Below, piece after piece: positions 7,642 to 16,919 of a DNA stretch of 64,000 nucleotides. The position numbers and the translations under genes are program-made. The notes under the pieces are model-generated. The model was not told the DNA's origin. It worked only from the letters and a program-made list of their open reading frames with translations, and searched no databases. Origin of the DNA: UBA6623 sp965238125 (GTDB lineage Bacteria > Acidobacteriota > Terriglobia > Bryobacterales > UBA6623). The DNA is taken from the NCBI GenBank assembly GCA_965238125.1, contig OZ250179.1, positions 5,394,001 to 5,458,000 on the forward strand, given 5' to 3'. The stretch's first letter is position 1. The number at the start of each line of letters is the position of its first letter.

Positions 7642-9233
7642 GCTAGGAGTCTGTCCGAGTAACAACTTGGCACAGTTCCGGCAGGGCGGGAGATTCGGGC
7701 GCCGAGGTCAGCGACGCACGGGCGCGGAAGGCTCGTCGACCGCCGGGCGCCACAAACAAACCGCGCGGGCCGCCCAAAACGGCTTCCAGAGCCCTCCATG
7801 CGCCTCGCCGGCGCCCCCTTCCCGGTTTTTCTCCATCACGCTCCGCCACACAGCCCGTGCATCTTCAAAATATTGTGCGTCAAGCACACCAAGGCCCACT
7901 CGCCCCGCACTTTCTTCAACCCCCGCAACAAAAATTGACGAATCCCGCGGGCTTGTTTAATCTGTCCGAATATCGGCTCCACGATCCCTTTGCGTTGCGC
8001 GTACATCTTCGCTCCCGCTTTCGTCCGTAACTTGCGCTCCATCCGCTCGACTCGCGTGAGGTGGCTCGGGATCCGCCCCCGCGGCGGCGACGCCCGTTGT
8101 CCGCGCCGGTGTCTCTGGGCGGCAATATACGCTTCGATCTTTTGCTCAGGCTTCTCGGGCGCTTCCAACGATTCCAAGTTCTTCTCCGAACAATAGCCGC
8201 TGTCGGCCAACACTTCGTCGGGCCGTTGCCCCGACTGCCGCTCGACCGCTTCCACCAACGGCGCCAGTTGCTCTTTGTCGTTCGCCGCCTCGGTCAGCGT
8301 CTGCCCGACAATCAATTGCGCCACGCTCTCGACCGCCGCCTGTGCGTTGTAGCCCTGCACGAACCCGTCGCCGCTTTTCATAATGCGCGACTCCGGATCG
8401 GTGAAATTGTATTGATCTTTGTCGCGCGGTTCGGCTTGCCGCGCCAGCTCGTCACAGCGACCCGCGGCGGCGGCTTGCTGTTGCGCCCGTTGCTTCGCTC
8501 GTTGCTCCAGCGCCTGCTTGGCTTGGCGAATCTTCTCCAGCCGCGTCTGCCGGCGTTGCAACTCCTCGGGCAATTCGTCGCCCGGCTTCTCGGCCCCGTA
8601 GCGCGCGTCCTCCGCCGCGTCGACTGCTTCGGCTTCGGCCAACATTTGCTTCACCTCGGCCGCCAACTGTGGCTCGCTGTGCTGGATCCGCCCGTAACTC
8701 ATGGCCTTGTGCTTGGAGGCGTTGGCCTTCATCTTCGTGCCGTCGAGCGCCACCCGACCCAGCTTCATCGCCCCGCTCTCGAGCGCCACCCGCAACACTT
8801 GTTGGAACAGCCCCTCGAGGGCTTCCAGGTGGATCTTGCGAAAATCCGAGATCGTGCGGAAGTCGGGCTGGTTGCCGGCCGCCAACACGCGAAAGGCTAC
8901 GTCCTCGACCAGCCGCCGGGCGATCCGGCGCGAGGAGCGCACGCCCAGGCAATAGCCGTAGAGCAGCAGTTTGACCATCAGCCGCGGATGATAAGGCGGC
9001 TGCCCGCGCTGCTCCCTTTCATAGACCTTCTCGATGGCCGACAAATCCAGTTGATCAACGAGGTCGTTGACGAAATAGACGAGGTGGTTTTCGGGCAGCC
9101 AATCCTGCAAACTGGGAGGCAGCAGCAGTTTCTGCTCGGGAAGGTAGGCCCGGTAGGTTTTGCCCATAAACCATTATCCCCCACTTTTGTTTTTTCTCCA
9201 AGAAGATAATGAATACTCGGACAGACTCCTAGC
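7642..9233 (-). mobile_element. IS1182-family insertion sequence, complete
   Basis: Perfect 20-bp terminal inverted repeats (GCTAGGAGTCTGTCCGAGTA at 7642-7661 and its complement at 9214-9233) enclose a single transposase gene. CTAG occurs at both outer ends (7643-7646 and 9229-9232) and may be the palindromic target duplication rather than part of the repeat. The intact ends and open frame suggest a recently active element. Confidence 0.92.
7836..9167 (-). CDS. IS1182-family transposase
   Basis: A 443-residue DDE transposase with the family's N-terminal domain (LPENHLVYFVNDLVDQLD...YHPRLMVKLLLYGYCLG), first Asp in RVALDGTKMKANAS, a long charged coiled-coil insertion (about residues 180-255), second Asp in VLADSGYCSEKN, and the C-terminal Glu region QRKGIVEPIFGQIKQARGIRQFLLRG. 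The frame is uninterrupted from ATG 9167. The stretch between the left terminal repeat and the stop (7662-7835) has no other gene. Confidence 0.95.
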   Translation of the reverse strand: MGKTYRAYLPEQKLLLPPSLQDWLPENHLVYFVNDLVDQLDLSAIEKVYEREQRGQPPYHPRLMVKLLLYGYCLGVRSSRRIARRLVEDVAFRVLAAGNQPDFRTISDFRKIHLEALEGLFQQVLRVALESGAMKLGRVALDGTKMKANASKHKAMSYGRIQHSEPQLAAEVKQMLAEAEAVDAAEDARYGAEKPGDELPEELQRRQTRLEKIRQAKQALEQRAKQRAQQQAAAAGRCDELARQAEPRDKDQYNFTDPESRIMKSGDGFVQGYNAQAAVESVAQLIVGQTLTEAANDKEQLAPLVEAVERQSGQRPDEVLADSGYCSEKNLESLEAPEKPEQKIEAYIAAQRHRRGQRASPPRGRIPSHLTRVERMERKLRTKAGAKMYAQRKGIVEPIFGQIKQARGIRQFLLRGLKKVRGEWALVCLTHNILKMHGLCGGA

Positions 9234-9324
9234 TTGACACTTTGCCCGTTTGCCCGCGTCGGCGCTCGATAGCCCTGTCGAAAGTATTGTGTATTACCTT
9301 CAAGGCCGACGAGATCACAAGTCT

Positions 9325-9438
9325 CTTGAGCCGCGTGGCGGCGGCAGGAAAATGGCCCAGGGTGAAGCCGAAGGCGGAACCCTGGGTACGAAACAAATTC
9401 GATTGAGCCCTGAAAGGGCGGCAGGAGCCTGTGTGCAC
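9325..9438 (+). repeat. Dispersed intergenic repeat (CCCTGAAAGGGC type), copy 1
   Basis: It begins CTTGAGCCGCG.GGCGGCAGGA, continues with a CCCAGGGT...ACCCTGGGT hairpin and ends AGCCCTGAAAGGGCGGCAGGAG. Related copies are at 11283-11390 and 40435-40548. The rest of 9234-9551 holds no gene. Confidence 0.85.
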
Positions 9439-9551
9439 ATTTTCATGGCGGTATTATGAATCTGCGGATTCATAGAACGGAACTGTACCCTTTTTTCGCG
9501 TAGTCGGACTTTCACCACGGGCTGTTAGCATCAGGCTGCAAGGGGTCCAAA

Positions 9552-10646
9552 ATGGAAAAGGTTCGTATCGGAATCATCGGATCGGGGTTTTCGGGAAACC
9601 TGCACGCCGATGCTCTTCAGCGCGACCTACGCGCCGAGATCATCGCCGTGGCCGGGTCAAACCAGGAACGCGCCGAGAAATTTGCCGCGAAATGGAAGGT
9701 CCCTCAGGCATTCGACGACTATCGCCGTATGTTGGAGTTGCCCGAAATCGATATGGTCACGATCGGCGCGCCGAATGATCTGCATTGCCAAATGGTGGTG
9801 GACGCCGCTCAGGCCGGCAAGCACGTCGTCGTCGAGAAGCCGCTTTGCATCACTCTCGACGAAGCCGACCGCATGATCGCGGCGGCCTCCGCGGCGGGCG
9901 TCAAGTTGATGTACGCCGAGGATCTGTGTTTCGCGCCGAAATACGTTCGGGCCAAGCAATTGGTCGACGAGGGCGCCATCGGGCGGGTGTTTCGCACACG
10001 GCAGCTCGAGAAGCACTTTGGGCCGCATTCGGATTGGTTTTGGGATATGAGCCGGTCGGGCGGCGGCGCGTTGTTTGACATGGGCTGCCATGGAACGGAA
10101 TTCGCGCGCTGGATTCTCGACAAACCGAGGGTCAAGAGCGTAACCGCTCACATGGGCACCTACGTCCACATGGATCGCACCGAGGGCGAAGACGACGCAA
10201 CGGGCATCATCGAGTGGGAGAACAACTCCGTTTCGGTGATCGAGAATAGTTGGGCCAAGCGCGGCGGGATCGAGGACTTCGCGGAAATCCACGGCGTCGA
10301 GGGTGTGATCTATTGCGACCTGGTGCGCGGCAGCTCGATGTTGACCTACAGCGAGCGAGGCTTTGGGTACGCCGTCGAAAAGGCGCCGGACACCAAGGGG
10401 TGGACTTTTCCGCTTTTTGACGAGTGGATGCAGTACGGCTATCCCGGCGAGATGAAGCACTTTCTCGACTGTGTGGCTGATGACGAGGAACCGCTCGAAA
10501 CCGCCGAAGACGGGCGAGCGGTGCTCGAAATCATGTTTGCGTGCTATGAATCGGCGGCGACGGGGCGGAAAATTGATTTCCCCTACACCCCGAGCGAGCC
10601 GTCGAGCCCCGTGGCGGTGTGGCTGGCCGCACGCAAGTCGGATTGA
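9552..10646 (+). CDS. Gfo/Idh/MocA-family oxidoreductase
   Basis: A 364-residue NAD(P)-dependent oxidoreductase. The N-terminal Rossmann domain shows IGIIGSGFSGNLHADAL (about 6-22), and the family motif VVVEKPL supplies the catalytic Lys96. The C-terminal beta-sheet domain follows (GGGALFDMGCHGTEFARWIL). Substrates in this family are usually sugars, inositols or other cyclic polyols, and nothing nearby identifies this one. The start follows a purine-rich AAGGGG ribosome site. The gene stands alone between an intergenic repeat and tpx. Confidence 0.9.
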   Translation: MEKVRIGIIGSGFSGNLHADALQRDLRAEIIAVAGSNQERAEKFAAKWKVPQAFDDYRRMLELPEIDMVTIGAPNDLHCQMVVDAAQAGKHVVVEKPLCITLDEADRMIAAASAAGVKLMYAEDLCFAPKYVRAKQLVDEGAIGRVFRTRQLEKHFGPHSDWFWDMSRSGGGALFDMGCHGTEFARWILDKPRVKSVTAHMGTYVHMDRTEGEDDATGIIEWENNSVSVIENSWAKRGGIEDFAEIHGVEGVIYCDLVRGSSMLTYSERGFGYAVEKAPDTKGWTFPLFDEWMQYGYPGEMKHFLDCVADDEEPLETAEDGRAVLEIMFACYESAATGRKIDFPYTPSEPSSPVAVWLAARKSD

Positions 10647-10678
10647 AGCCGATGGCAGGCGGAGAACGCGTCGTTCGA

Positions 10679-10703
10679 CGCGGCGATTTTTTCGATCGCC
10701 GCG
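10679..10703 (+). terminator. Stem-loop between oxidoreductase and tpx
   Basis: CGCGGCGAT-TTTTTCG-ATCGCCGCG forms a perfect 9-bp stem 33 bp after the oxidoreductase stop and 39 bp before tpx. There is no downstream T-tract, so it may be a terminator or a leader hairpin of tpx. Confidence 0.4.
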
Positions 10704-10741
10704 ATTAGCGCTATTATTTAAGTCTAGTTTCGAGGGAGAAA

Positions 10742-11257
10742 ATGGCAGACGAAAGAACAACTACCTTCAAAGGTGACCCCTTGGTAATCTTGGGGCCCGA
10801 ACTGAAAGTCGGAGACAAGGCTCCCGACTTCGAGTTGACCGACAACGGGATGGGCGCGGTGACGCTGGCCGATACCGGCAACGGCACGCGCATTTTCAGC
10901 GTCGTTCCGTCGCTTGACACGCCGGTGTGTGATCAGCAGACGCGACGCTTCAACGAAGAAGCCGCCGCGCTGGGCGACATCACCATTTATACGGTGAGCG
11001 CCGATCTGCCCTTTGCGCAGGGCCGCTGGTGCGGGGCCGCGGGCGTCGACAAGGTCAAGACGGTTTCCGATTACAAGAGCGGCAATTTCGGCGAGGCTTG
11101 GGGCACGATGATCCGCGATTGGCGAATCAGCAGCCGGGCAGTGTTTGTCGTGGACGCGGAGAACACGATTCGCTACGTCCAATACGTTCCCGAAATCGCC
11201 GAGCATCCCGATTACGACGCCGTGCTCGCCGCGGCCAAGGAAGTCGCCGGCGGCTAG
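10742..11257 (+). CDS. tpx: Thiol peroxidase Tpx (atypical 2-Cys peroxiredoxin)
   Basis: A 171-residue peroxiredoxin that reduces hydroperoxides with thioredoxin. The peroxidatic site VVPSLDTPVCDQQTRRFNEEAA gives Cys63, and the resolving Cys97 lies in GRWCGAAG, both as expected for Tpx. Length and N-terminal beta-hairpin (TFKGDPLVILG) match the family. A GAGGGAG ribosome site precedes ATG 10742. It is followed by a dispersed repeat and then by two AhpD-like genes, which may form an oxidative-stress neighbourhood. Confidence 0.95.
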   Translation: MADERTTTFKGDPLVILGPELKVGDKAPDFELTDNGMGAVTLADTGNGTRIFSVVPSLDTPVCDQQTRRFNEEAAALGDITIYTVSADLPFAQGRWCGAAGVDKVKTVSDYKSGNFGEAWGTMIRDWRISSRAVFVVDAENTIRYVQYVPEIAEHPDYDAVLAAAKEVAGG

Positions 11258-11282
11258 TGGCCCGCGGCAAGACCGCGAACAC

Positions 11283-11390
11283 CTTGAGCCGCGAAGCGGC
11301 GACAGGAATATAGCCCAGGGTGGAGCCGAAGGCGGAACCCTGGGTAGGGAAACCCCACCCGTGTGAGCCCTGAAAGGGCGGCGGGAAGCT
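11283..11390 (+). repeat. Dispersed intergenic repeat (CCCTGAAAGGGC type), copy 2
   Basis: The order of blocks is the same as at 9325-9438: CTTGAGCCGCGAAGCGGCGACAGGA, the CCCAGGGT/ACCCTGGGT hairpin, then AGCCCTGAAAGGGCGGCGGGAAG. It lies 25 bp after the tpx stop. Confidence 0.85.
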
Positions 11391-11556
11391 TTCGTCGACC
11401 CTTCGGGCCGAGGCCGGATTGCGGCTTCGCGGCGGTCGTTGTACAATCCGGGCGGCGGCGAAATCTTTTCCGATAACCGGACCTCCCGACCCGGGCTGTG
11501 TCCGCATCGCTTTATTTCGCGGTTCTCTATCTATTCGTTCATAAGGAAATGTTGTC

Positions 11557-12111
11557 ATGGCACGATTCGAACAAATCAAAGACCCTTCGGGAAACGCCAA
11601 GCTGGCGGCCTTGTACAAAGACATCGTCGATCACGGAGTGGGGGGCGATACACCGATCAATTTTTTCACGGCACAGTCGGAGCGTCCCGACATCATGGAA
11701 GCTACTTGGGCCCTGTTCAAGGGCATCATGTTGCAAGGCGAAATTCCCCCGACCGTCAAGGAAATGATTTCGATGACCATCGCCATGCAGAGCAACTGCC
11801 GCTACTGCACGGTCGCGCACACGAAAGCGCTGGAGGGCATGGGTGTTCCCACCGAGGTCATTCAAAGTTGCGCCAAAGACCCCGATCTGGCGCAGATTCC
11901 GCCACCGCAACGAGCGATGCTGAAATTCGGTCTCAAGACGGCGCAGAACCCGGGATCGGTTACCGATGCGGACATCGAGGGACTGCGCGATCACGGCTTG
12001 ACCGACGGCGAAATCATGGAGGTGGCCATGGTCGCCGCCTGTGGCAAGTTTCTCGATATTTGGGCCGACGTGAGCGGCATTCTCGTGGACGGCGAAGATG
12101 CCGCCGCGTAA
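11557..12111 (+). CDS. Carboxymuconolactone decarboxylase / AhpD-like protein
   Basis: A 184-residue all-helical protein of the CMD/AhpD family. The redox motif Cys81-R-Y-Cys84-x3-His88 (NCRYCTVAHTKALE) is the AhpD-type catalytic CxxC with its histidine, which points to a thiol-dependent peroxidase or reductase-partner role rather than decarboxylation. An AAGGAAATG ribosome site precedes the start. It is followed by a clear paralogue, and the Tpx gene just upstream supports a peroxide-defence role (inference). Confidence 0.88.
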   Translation: MARFEQIKDPSGNAKLAALYKDIVDHGVGGDTPINFFTAQSERPDIMEATWALFKGIMLQGEIPPTVKEMISMTIAMQSNCRYCTVAHTKALEGMGVPTEVIQSCAKDPDLAQIPPPQRAMLKFGLKTAQNPGSVTDADIEGLRDHGLTDGEIMEVAMVAACGKFLDIWADVSGILVDGEDAAA

Positions 12112-12142
12112 CGCAGCCGCCTGACCCTGGGGCTGTGAAAAA

Positions 12143-12781
12143 TTGGGGACTGTCCCAAGCGCCGACCAAATAAGTTCCATCGAATCAAGAAGTTTCGATG
12201 GCGCGGAGTGGACTGTCCCCCGTTTTTTCGCAGGCCCCCAGCCGATTGCCGACCCTGCCGCGAACCCTCGCGTCGCGGAACTCTATCGCGCCATCGTCGA
12301 CGCCGGCATGGGGTCGGAAACGCCGATCAGTTGGTTCCAGGTTCAATCCGGCCGGCCCGACATTCTGGAAGCGACCTGGAAGCTGGTGCGGGGGCTGTTG
12401 CTCGAAGGCGAACTACCCGGTACCCTCAAGCACATGATCATGGTACGTATTGCCTCCGATCACGGCTGCCGCTATTGCCGCGTGCTGCACTCGGATGCGC
12501 TCGAGGCGATGGGCGTACCGACCGAAGTCGTCGACAGCGCCACCACCGACGTCAGCCCCGCCAAGCTCCCGCCGGTACAGCGAGCGGTCGTCGAGTTCGC
12601 GGTCAAGGTCGCCGCGGACCCCAAGTCGGTTTCCGACGACGACTTCCGGACGCTGCGGGGCAACGGGCTTAGCCAAGGGGAAATCATCGAAGCAACCATG
12701 ATCGCGGCCTTGGCGAACTTTCTCGACACCTGGGCCGAGGTCGGCGGCATTCTGCCGGCCCGGGATCAGGAGTCCGCATGA
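12143..12781 (+). CDS. Second AhpD-like CMD protein, N-terminus overlapping a repeat
   Basis: A paralogue of the preceding gene, aligning from about residue 36 (ADPAANPRVAELYRAIVDAGMGSETPISWF) to the end, with the same redox motif GCRYCRVLHSDALE. The open frame begins at TTG 12143, but its first 30 or so codons are a GGGGACTGTCCC-type repeat (12144-12226) and contain no ATG, so the true start is unclear and may have been displaced by insertion of the repeat. The stop overlaps the histidine kinase start (ATGA at 12778), which indicates translational coupling. Confidence 0.8.
   Translation: MGTVPSADQISSIESRSFDGAEWTVPRFFAGPQPIADPAANPRVAELYRAIVDAGMGSETPISWFQVQSGRPDILEATWKLVRGLLLEGELPGTLKHMIMVRIASDHGCRYCRVLHSDALEAMGVPTEVVDSATTDVSPAKLPPVQRAVVEFAVKVAADPKSVSDDDFRTLRGNGLSQGEIIEATMIAALANFLDTWAEVGGILPARDQESA
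12144..12226 (+). repeat. GGGGACTGTCCC palindromic repeat pair
   Basis: TGGGGACTGTCCCA near 12144 and GGACTGTCCCCC near 12208 flank a short imperfect inverted segment (CCATCGAA..TTTCGATGG), ending in a T-run (GTTTTTTCG). This looks like a REP/BIME-type mobile hairpin inserted at the 5' end of the CMD gene. Confidence 0.6.
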
Positions 12782-14106
12782 ACGAGCCTCCGGGAACTTC
12801 GGCCGCCGCGAGCAGCTTCCAGGTTTCGATCAGCAGTTTGACGCTGGGGACGCTCTACGAGTCCGTCCTCGAATTTTCAAGCCAAGACCGCCCGGAAACC
12901 TTTTGGCCCTCCGTGTTTCAAAACGCCCGCTGGATCATTCCATCTCGGCGGGCGGCGATCCTGCTGTGCGACGAGGACGAAAATCTCGAATTGGTCGGGG
13001 CGTTTGAGCGCGCCAAGTTTCGTTCGCCCGACGAAGTTCGGTTTTCCATGCGGGAAAACGCTCCGCTCAAGCAAACACTCGCGCGAAAGACGACGCAGTG
13101 GGTAGAGAACCCGGCGAAAGAGATCGAAGAGAACACGGGCGACTTCACGCATTGGTTGTTGCGCGACCAACCGGATTTACTGTTTGTCGTGCCGATGCGC
13201 GTGAAGGGCAAGACGATTGGGGCGCTGTTATTCGTGATGGCCTCGCTCCCCGCTACCGATCGGGCGATGCTGAGCACGCTGGGCACGATCTACGCCTTGC
13301 ACGTCGGCATGACCTATACGCTGCTCGAAGTCACCGAAGAGCGCCGGCAAATGCAGGATCGGTTGATCGTGCAGGAGAAGATGGCTTCGCTGGGAAGTCT
13401 CGTGGCGGGCGTCGCCCATGAAATCAACAATCCGATTGGGGCGGTTCGCAGTGCCACCGACGTGGTCACGCGATGCGTCCGCAAGATCGAGGAACTGCGG
13501 CAAACAGGCGGGGCGCCGGCCGACGCCTCGACGGAAAAGCAGTATGGCAGGGTATTCCAAGCGCTTCGCGACAACGCCCGCGTGATTGCGCTGGCGAGCG
13601 ACCGCATCACGACGATTGTTCGCAGTCTCAAGAATTTCGCCCGCATCGATGAAGCCGAATACCAACGCGCGAATATCCACGAAGGGATCGATGCCGCGGT
13701 GACGTTGCTCGAAAGTGAATTGGGAAGCGGCGTGACGCTGGTGAAAGAGTACGACGATCAGATTCCTAATTTGTACTGTTATCCGGGGCAGCTCAATCAG
13801 GTCTTCATGAGTTTGCTCAAGAACGCCGCAGAAGCGCTCGACGGCTCGGGAACAATTCGGATTAAGACCGAGCGCAAGGCAAACACAGCCCGAATTCAAA
13901 TCTCCGACACCGGTCGCGGTATTCCGCCGGATAGATTGAAAAGCATCTTCAACTTCGACTTCTCCCACTCCGGGTCGCACGTGAAGATGGGCTCCGGTCT
14001 CGTAACGGCCTACAATATAGTCCAAAAGCACAAAGGGGAGATCCGCGCCGAGAGCACCTTCGGCTCGGGCAGTAGTTTTACGATCACCTTGCCGATTGAA
14101 GCGTAG
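12778..14106 (+). CDS. Soluble sensor histidine kinase (GAF-like input domain)
   Basis: A 442-residue kinase without membrane segments. Residues about 20-190 form a GAF-like sensory domain (ARWIIPSRRAAILLCDEDENLELVGAFE...FVVPMRVKGKTIGALLFV). A coiled linker leads to the HisKA box GSLVAGVAHEINNPIGAVRSA, phospho-acceptor His214. The ATPase domain has the N box LNQVFMSLLKNAAEAL, the G1 box ISDTGRGIP and the late GSGLVTAYNIVQKHKG. It is translationally coupled to the AhpD-like gene. No response regulator is adjacent, so its partner lies elsewhere. The AhpD-like partner hints at redox input (inference). Confidence 0.92.
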   Translation: MNEPPGTSAAASSFQVSISSLTLGTLYESVLEFSSQDRPETFWPSVFQNARWIIPSRRAAILLCDEDENLELVGAFERAKFRSPDEVRFSMRENAPLKQTLARKTTQWVENPAKEIEENTGDFTHWLLRDQPDLLFVVPMRVKGKTIGALLFVMASLPATDRAMLSTLGTIYALHVGMTYTLLEVTEERRQMQDRLIVQEKMASLGSLVAGVAHEINNPIGAVRSATDVVTRCVRKIEELRQTGGAPADASTEKQYGRVFQALRDNARVIALASDRITTIVRSLKNFARIDEAEYQRANIHEGIDAAVTLLESELGSGVTLVKEYDDQIPNLYCYPGQLNQVFMSLLKNAAEALDGSGTIRIKTERKANTARIQISDTGRGIPPDRLKSIFNFDFSHSGSHVKMGSGLVTAYNIVQKHKGEIRAESTFGSGSSFTITLPIEA

Positions 14107-14277
14107 GGGGAGCTGCGGCTCGCTTCCCCTTCCCCGCTTGTTGGTCCGCTCCCGCTTCGCATCTTTATTCACGGAAATTGTACCGGGTTCGTGCTACGCT
14201 AAACAGCTTTGTACGCCCGCCACGCCTGAAAAGCACTGCGTCCTGTTTGCGATAACGCCGACACCAACCGAGGGATC

Positions 14278-15087
14278 ATGCGACTTGTTTCAAGCATCTT
14301 TCTGATTAGTCTCGTGGCGGGGCTTCCCGCGATTGTCAGCGGCGCCAATGCGCTGTTCGTCTTTCACGGGAATGCGACACAAGCCGAAGTGTATGACCCC
14401 GACTCTTTACGTCCGTTGGCGTCGATCGAAGTCGGAATGGGGGCTTCGCATGCCTTCGGCCTGGCGGACCCCGCCGATGCGGGCCGTTTCGGCAAATTCT
14501 ATGTCGTGTCGCCGGCTGCGGTTTCGATCTTCGACGGCGAGGCGTGGGGCGGCTACGAACGGATGGTCGAAGACGGTCAGTTCACATGGCCGCTCCCGTT
14601 TTGGAAGCAACCGAGCCGGCGATGGACCGCCATGATGGGTGTTGGGGTTCGTTCCGCTTTTGTCGCGAGTGCCCGTGCCGCCCGAATGATGGTTCCGGCC
14701 GGCGGCGGATTGATCGTCAACATCAGCTACTGGGCGGCGCAAAAGTACCACGGTAATGTCATCTACGGCGTCGCCAAGGCGGCGACCGACAAGATGACGT
14801 CCGATATGGCCCACGAGCTCCGCGGCCACGGCGTAGCAGCCGTTTCGCTCTACCCGGGACTCGTTCGCACCGAGGCGGTGTTGAGCGCCGCGGAGGGCGG
14901 CGTCTTCGACCTGTCCAATAGCGAAAGTCCGGAGTTCATCGGGCGAGTGATTGCGGCCTTGGCCGATGATCCGCTACTCATCGAACGGACCGGAGGCGTC
15001 CTGATTGCGGCTCAGGTGGCCATCGAGTTGGGAGTAAAGGACGTGGACGGCAAACAGCCGCGCCCGCTGACCCTGGACGCCTCGTAG
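14278..15087 (+). pseudogene. Chimeric gene: secreted beta-propeller N-terminus joined to C-terminal half of an SDR
   Basis: The 269-codon frame joins two unrelated proteins. Residues 1-88 have a Sec signal peptide (RLVSSIFLISLVAGLPAIVSGA) and a propeller-like segment (ALFVFHGNATQAEVYDPDSL...FYVVSPAAVSIFDGE). From residue 89 (AWGGYE, about 14542) the sequence is the second half of a DHRS1-type short-chain dehydrogenase, including Ser150, Tyr163 and Lys167 (NISYWAAQKYHGNVIYGVAKAA) and PGLVRTE. The whole cofactor-binding TGxxxGIG half is missing. A deletion with an in-frame junction explains this best. The product is unlikely to be an active SDR. Confidence 0.75.
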
Positions 15088-15722
15088 TAGAGTGGAGCCG
15101 GCACGCGGCAGAAAGACAGCCCGTCAGCCCGGCCTGACTCATCACAATTCGCAACCTACGATTCAGAGCACAAGCGACGGGCCACGAGCAGGCAAGCATC
15201 ACGCGCTTCGGCGGCGCGTCTCCCCGAACGGTTGCGCGCTTCGGCATGGTCTTCGGTCTACTCGAAACCTTCGCGACCTTTTGGCCCGTCGCTTGCGCTC
15301 CGGGCTTCCATGAGAGGTGGGTCGCTTGTCAAGGGCGGTCGTTGGGAGGCGTTGGTCGGTTTGTCGGATCCGGCCCGGGTCCTCATGCCTTGCGGCGCGT
15401 TGAGGACCGGGCTTCCATTCGCAGTGTTATCGGTCTCGTTGTTGACCTCTGCTGGTTGGGGTCCGGTCTTTCGGCGCTGCTCTCTCTGTTGCGGCTTCGA
15501 CCCATCCTCGAAAGAATCGGCCTGCCTGCCCAGAGCCCGCAGTCACCGTGACACGATCTCGATTCTCCGCCGCGGCCTCGCTTCGTCCGCCCAATCCCCT
15601 ACTCCCTTCCTTTCAACAGGAATCTTCTTGCCGCCGAGTCCCCGTTAGGGGGCTCGCGGATGTCCTCATCACGTTGCTTCATCCGAAACCGTTGCCGCCG
15701 ACTGCGCCTCATCGTCCCTGCC
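15088..15722 (+). other. Non-coding gap with GAGCGCAAGCGACGGGCC-type inverted repeat
   Basis: No convincing gene is visible. An inverted repeat pair (CAGAGCACAAGCGACGGGCC near 15164-15183 and TTGGCCCGTCGCTTGCGCTC at 15281-15300) matches a similar pair at 62080-62221, including the flanking CAATTCGCAAC block. The remainder, 15305-15722, lies just downstream of the IS110 transposase and may belong to that element. Confidence 0.5.
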
Positions 15723-16919
15723 TTATGGGGAAACCGTTTCCGTCAGCCCGTGCAGCGGATCGTAGTTTTCTTGTTTCACCCACAACACATGCATCAGCAC
15801 CGCCAACTTGCGCGCCACCGCCACCACCGCCCGCTTCTTCGCATGTCCTCCGCCGCGCGCCGCCAAACCCAAACCCCAGCGCCTGAGCGTGGAGTCGGTC
15901 CCGAACGGCCCCAGCACCCAGTGCGCGCACTGAATCAACGTCCGCCGCAGCAGCGGATCTCCCGATTTCGTCACGCCCAGCCGCAGTGACCGCTCGCCCG
16001 ATTGGCGTTGCTTGGGACGCAGCCCCACCAGCGCGCCGACCTGCCGCGAACGCTTCACGCGGCCCGGGTCGTTGTCGAGCGCCAACACGAACGTCAACGC
16101 CGTCAGCGGCCCCACCCCTCCGATCGTTCGCAGCCGCTCGACCGCTGCGTATTGCTTGCCCAACGCGACGATTTGTTTGTCATATTCGCGGATCGTCGCG
16201 CCGAGGCTTTCGATTTGTGTCGCCACCCCCAACAACGCCGCGTGCAACACCTCGGGGCAGGCCTCCCGGACGCGCTCGACCCATTGGTTCTGGGCGCATC
16301 GGCCCAAGCGGATGCCGTGCGACTTCGCCATGCCGCGCAAACTCCCTTTCAATTTCGTGCGGCACTCGAGCACGGCCTCGCGCGCCCGCAACAACGTGCG
16401 TTGTTGTTCGGTCTCGAGCTTGCGCGGCGCGACGGGATTCAACAGGGCCGGGTTGGTGCGTCCCAGCTCGGCCAACCAATAGGCGTCGTTGCGGTCGTTT
16501 TTCGAGTCGGATTGGCTGATTAAACGCAATTGCCGCGCGTCGGCGACGAGCACGTCGTGGGCGAGGGCGGCCAGGCGGCGGCGAATCCAGTTGCTGTGGC
16601 TGCCGGTTTCGATCACAATGCGCAGCCGCGGCCAACGGCGGAACCAGCGATCCAAGGCCTCCGGGCGGGTGGGGACTTGGCATTCCTCGAGGCTTTCGCC
16701 GGCGAGGTCGGTGAGCCGTACGAAGCAACGTTTGTCGCCGATGTCGACGCCGGCGACGGCGCAAATTTCGTTGTCTTTTTGCATCTGGATGCGTTGTTGC
16801 GCCAACTGTTGTTCGAGCTGGGTGAGTTGGCGGGTCTTCGCTTGTGAGCTGTCGGCTTTCTTGGTTTGGTGTTTGTCGGTTTGGTTCTTGTCGGTCTGTT
16901 GTTTGCTATTCTTCTTCAT
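15723..16919 (-). CDS. IS110-family transposase (bridge-RNA-type recombinase)
   Basis: About 398 residues with the RuvC-like N-terminal DEDD domain (AGVDIGDKRCFVRL, IVIETGSHSNW, SKNDRNDAYWLAEL) and the C-terminal Transposase_20 domain (LRTIGGVGPLTALTFVLAL...GLRPKQRQSGERSL) that contains the catalytic Ser region. A Lys/Gln-rich tail of roughly 50 residues precedes the core. ATG 16919 is chosen over an upstream ATG at 16940 because AGGAGG lies 9 bp before it. IS110 elements have no long terminal repeats, so the ends are not set. Flanking non-coding DNA (16920-17129 or 15305-15722) may hold the guide RNA. Confidence 0.93.
   Translation of the reverse strand: MKKNSKQQTDKNQTDKHQTKKADSSQAKTRQLTQLEQQLAQQRIQMQKDNEICAVAGVDIGDKRCFVRLTDLAGESLEECQVPTRPEALDRWFRRWPRLRIVIETGSHSNWIRRRLAALAHDVLVADARQLRLISQSDSKNDRNDAYWLAELGRTNPALLNPVAPRKLETEQQRTLLRAREAVLECRTKLKGSLRGMAKSHGIRLGRCAQNQWVERVREACPEVLHAALLGVATQIESLGATIREYDKQIVALGKQYAAVERLRTIGGVGPLTALTFVLALDNDPGRVKRSRQVGALVGLRPKQRQSGERSLRLGVTKSGDPLLRRTLIQCAHWVLGPFGTDSTLRRWGLGLAARGGGHAKKRAVVAVARKLAVLMHVLWVKQENYDPLHGLTETVSP

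Noticed and set aside
8061..9209. Plus-strand frame of 382 codons over the IS1182 transposase
   Set aside because: A shadow of the transposase; Leu/Arg-rich without motifs.
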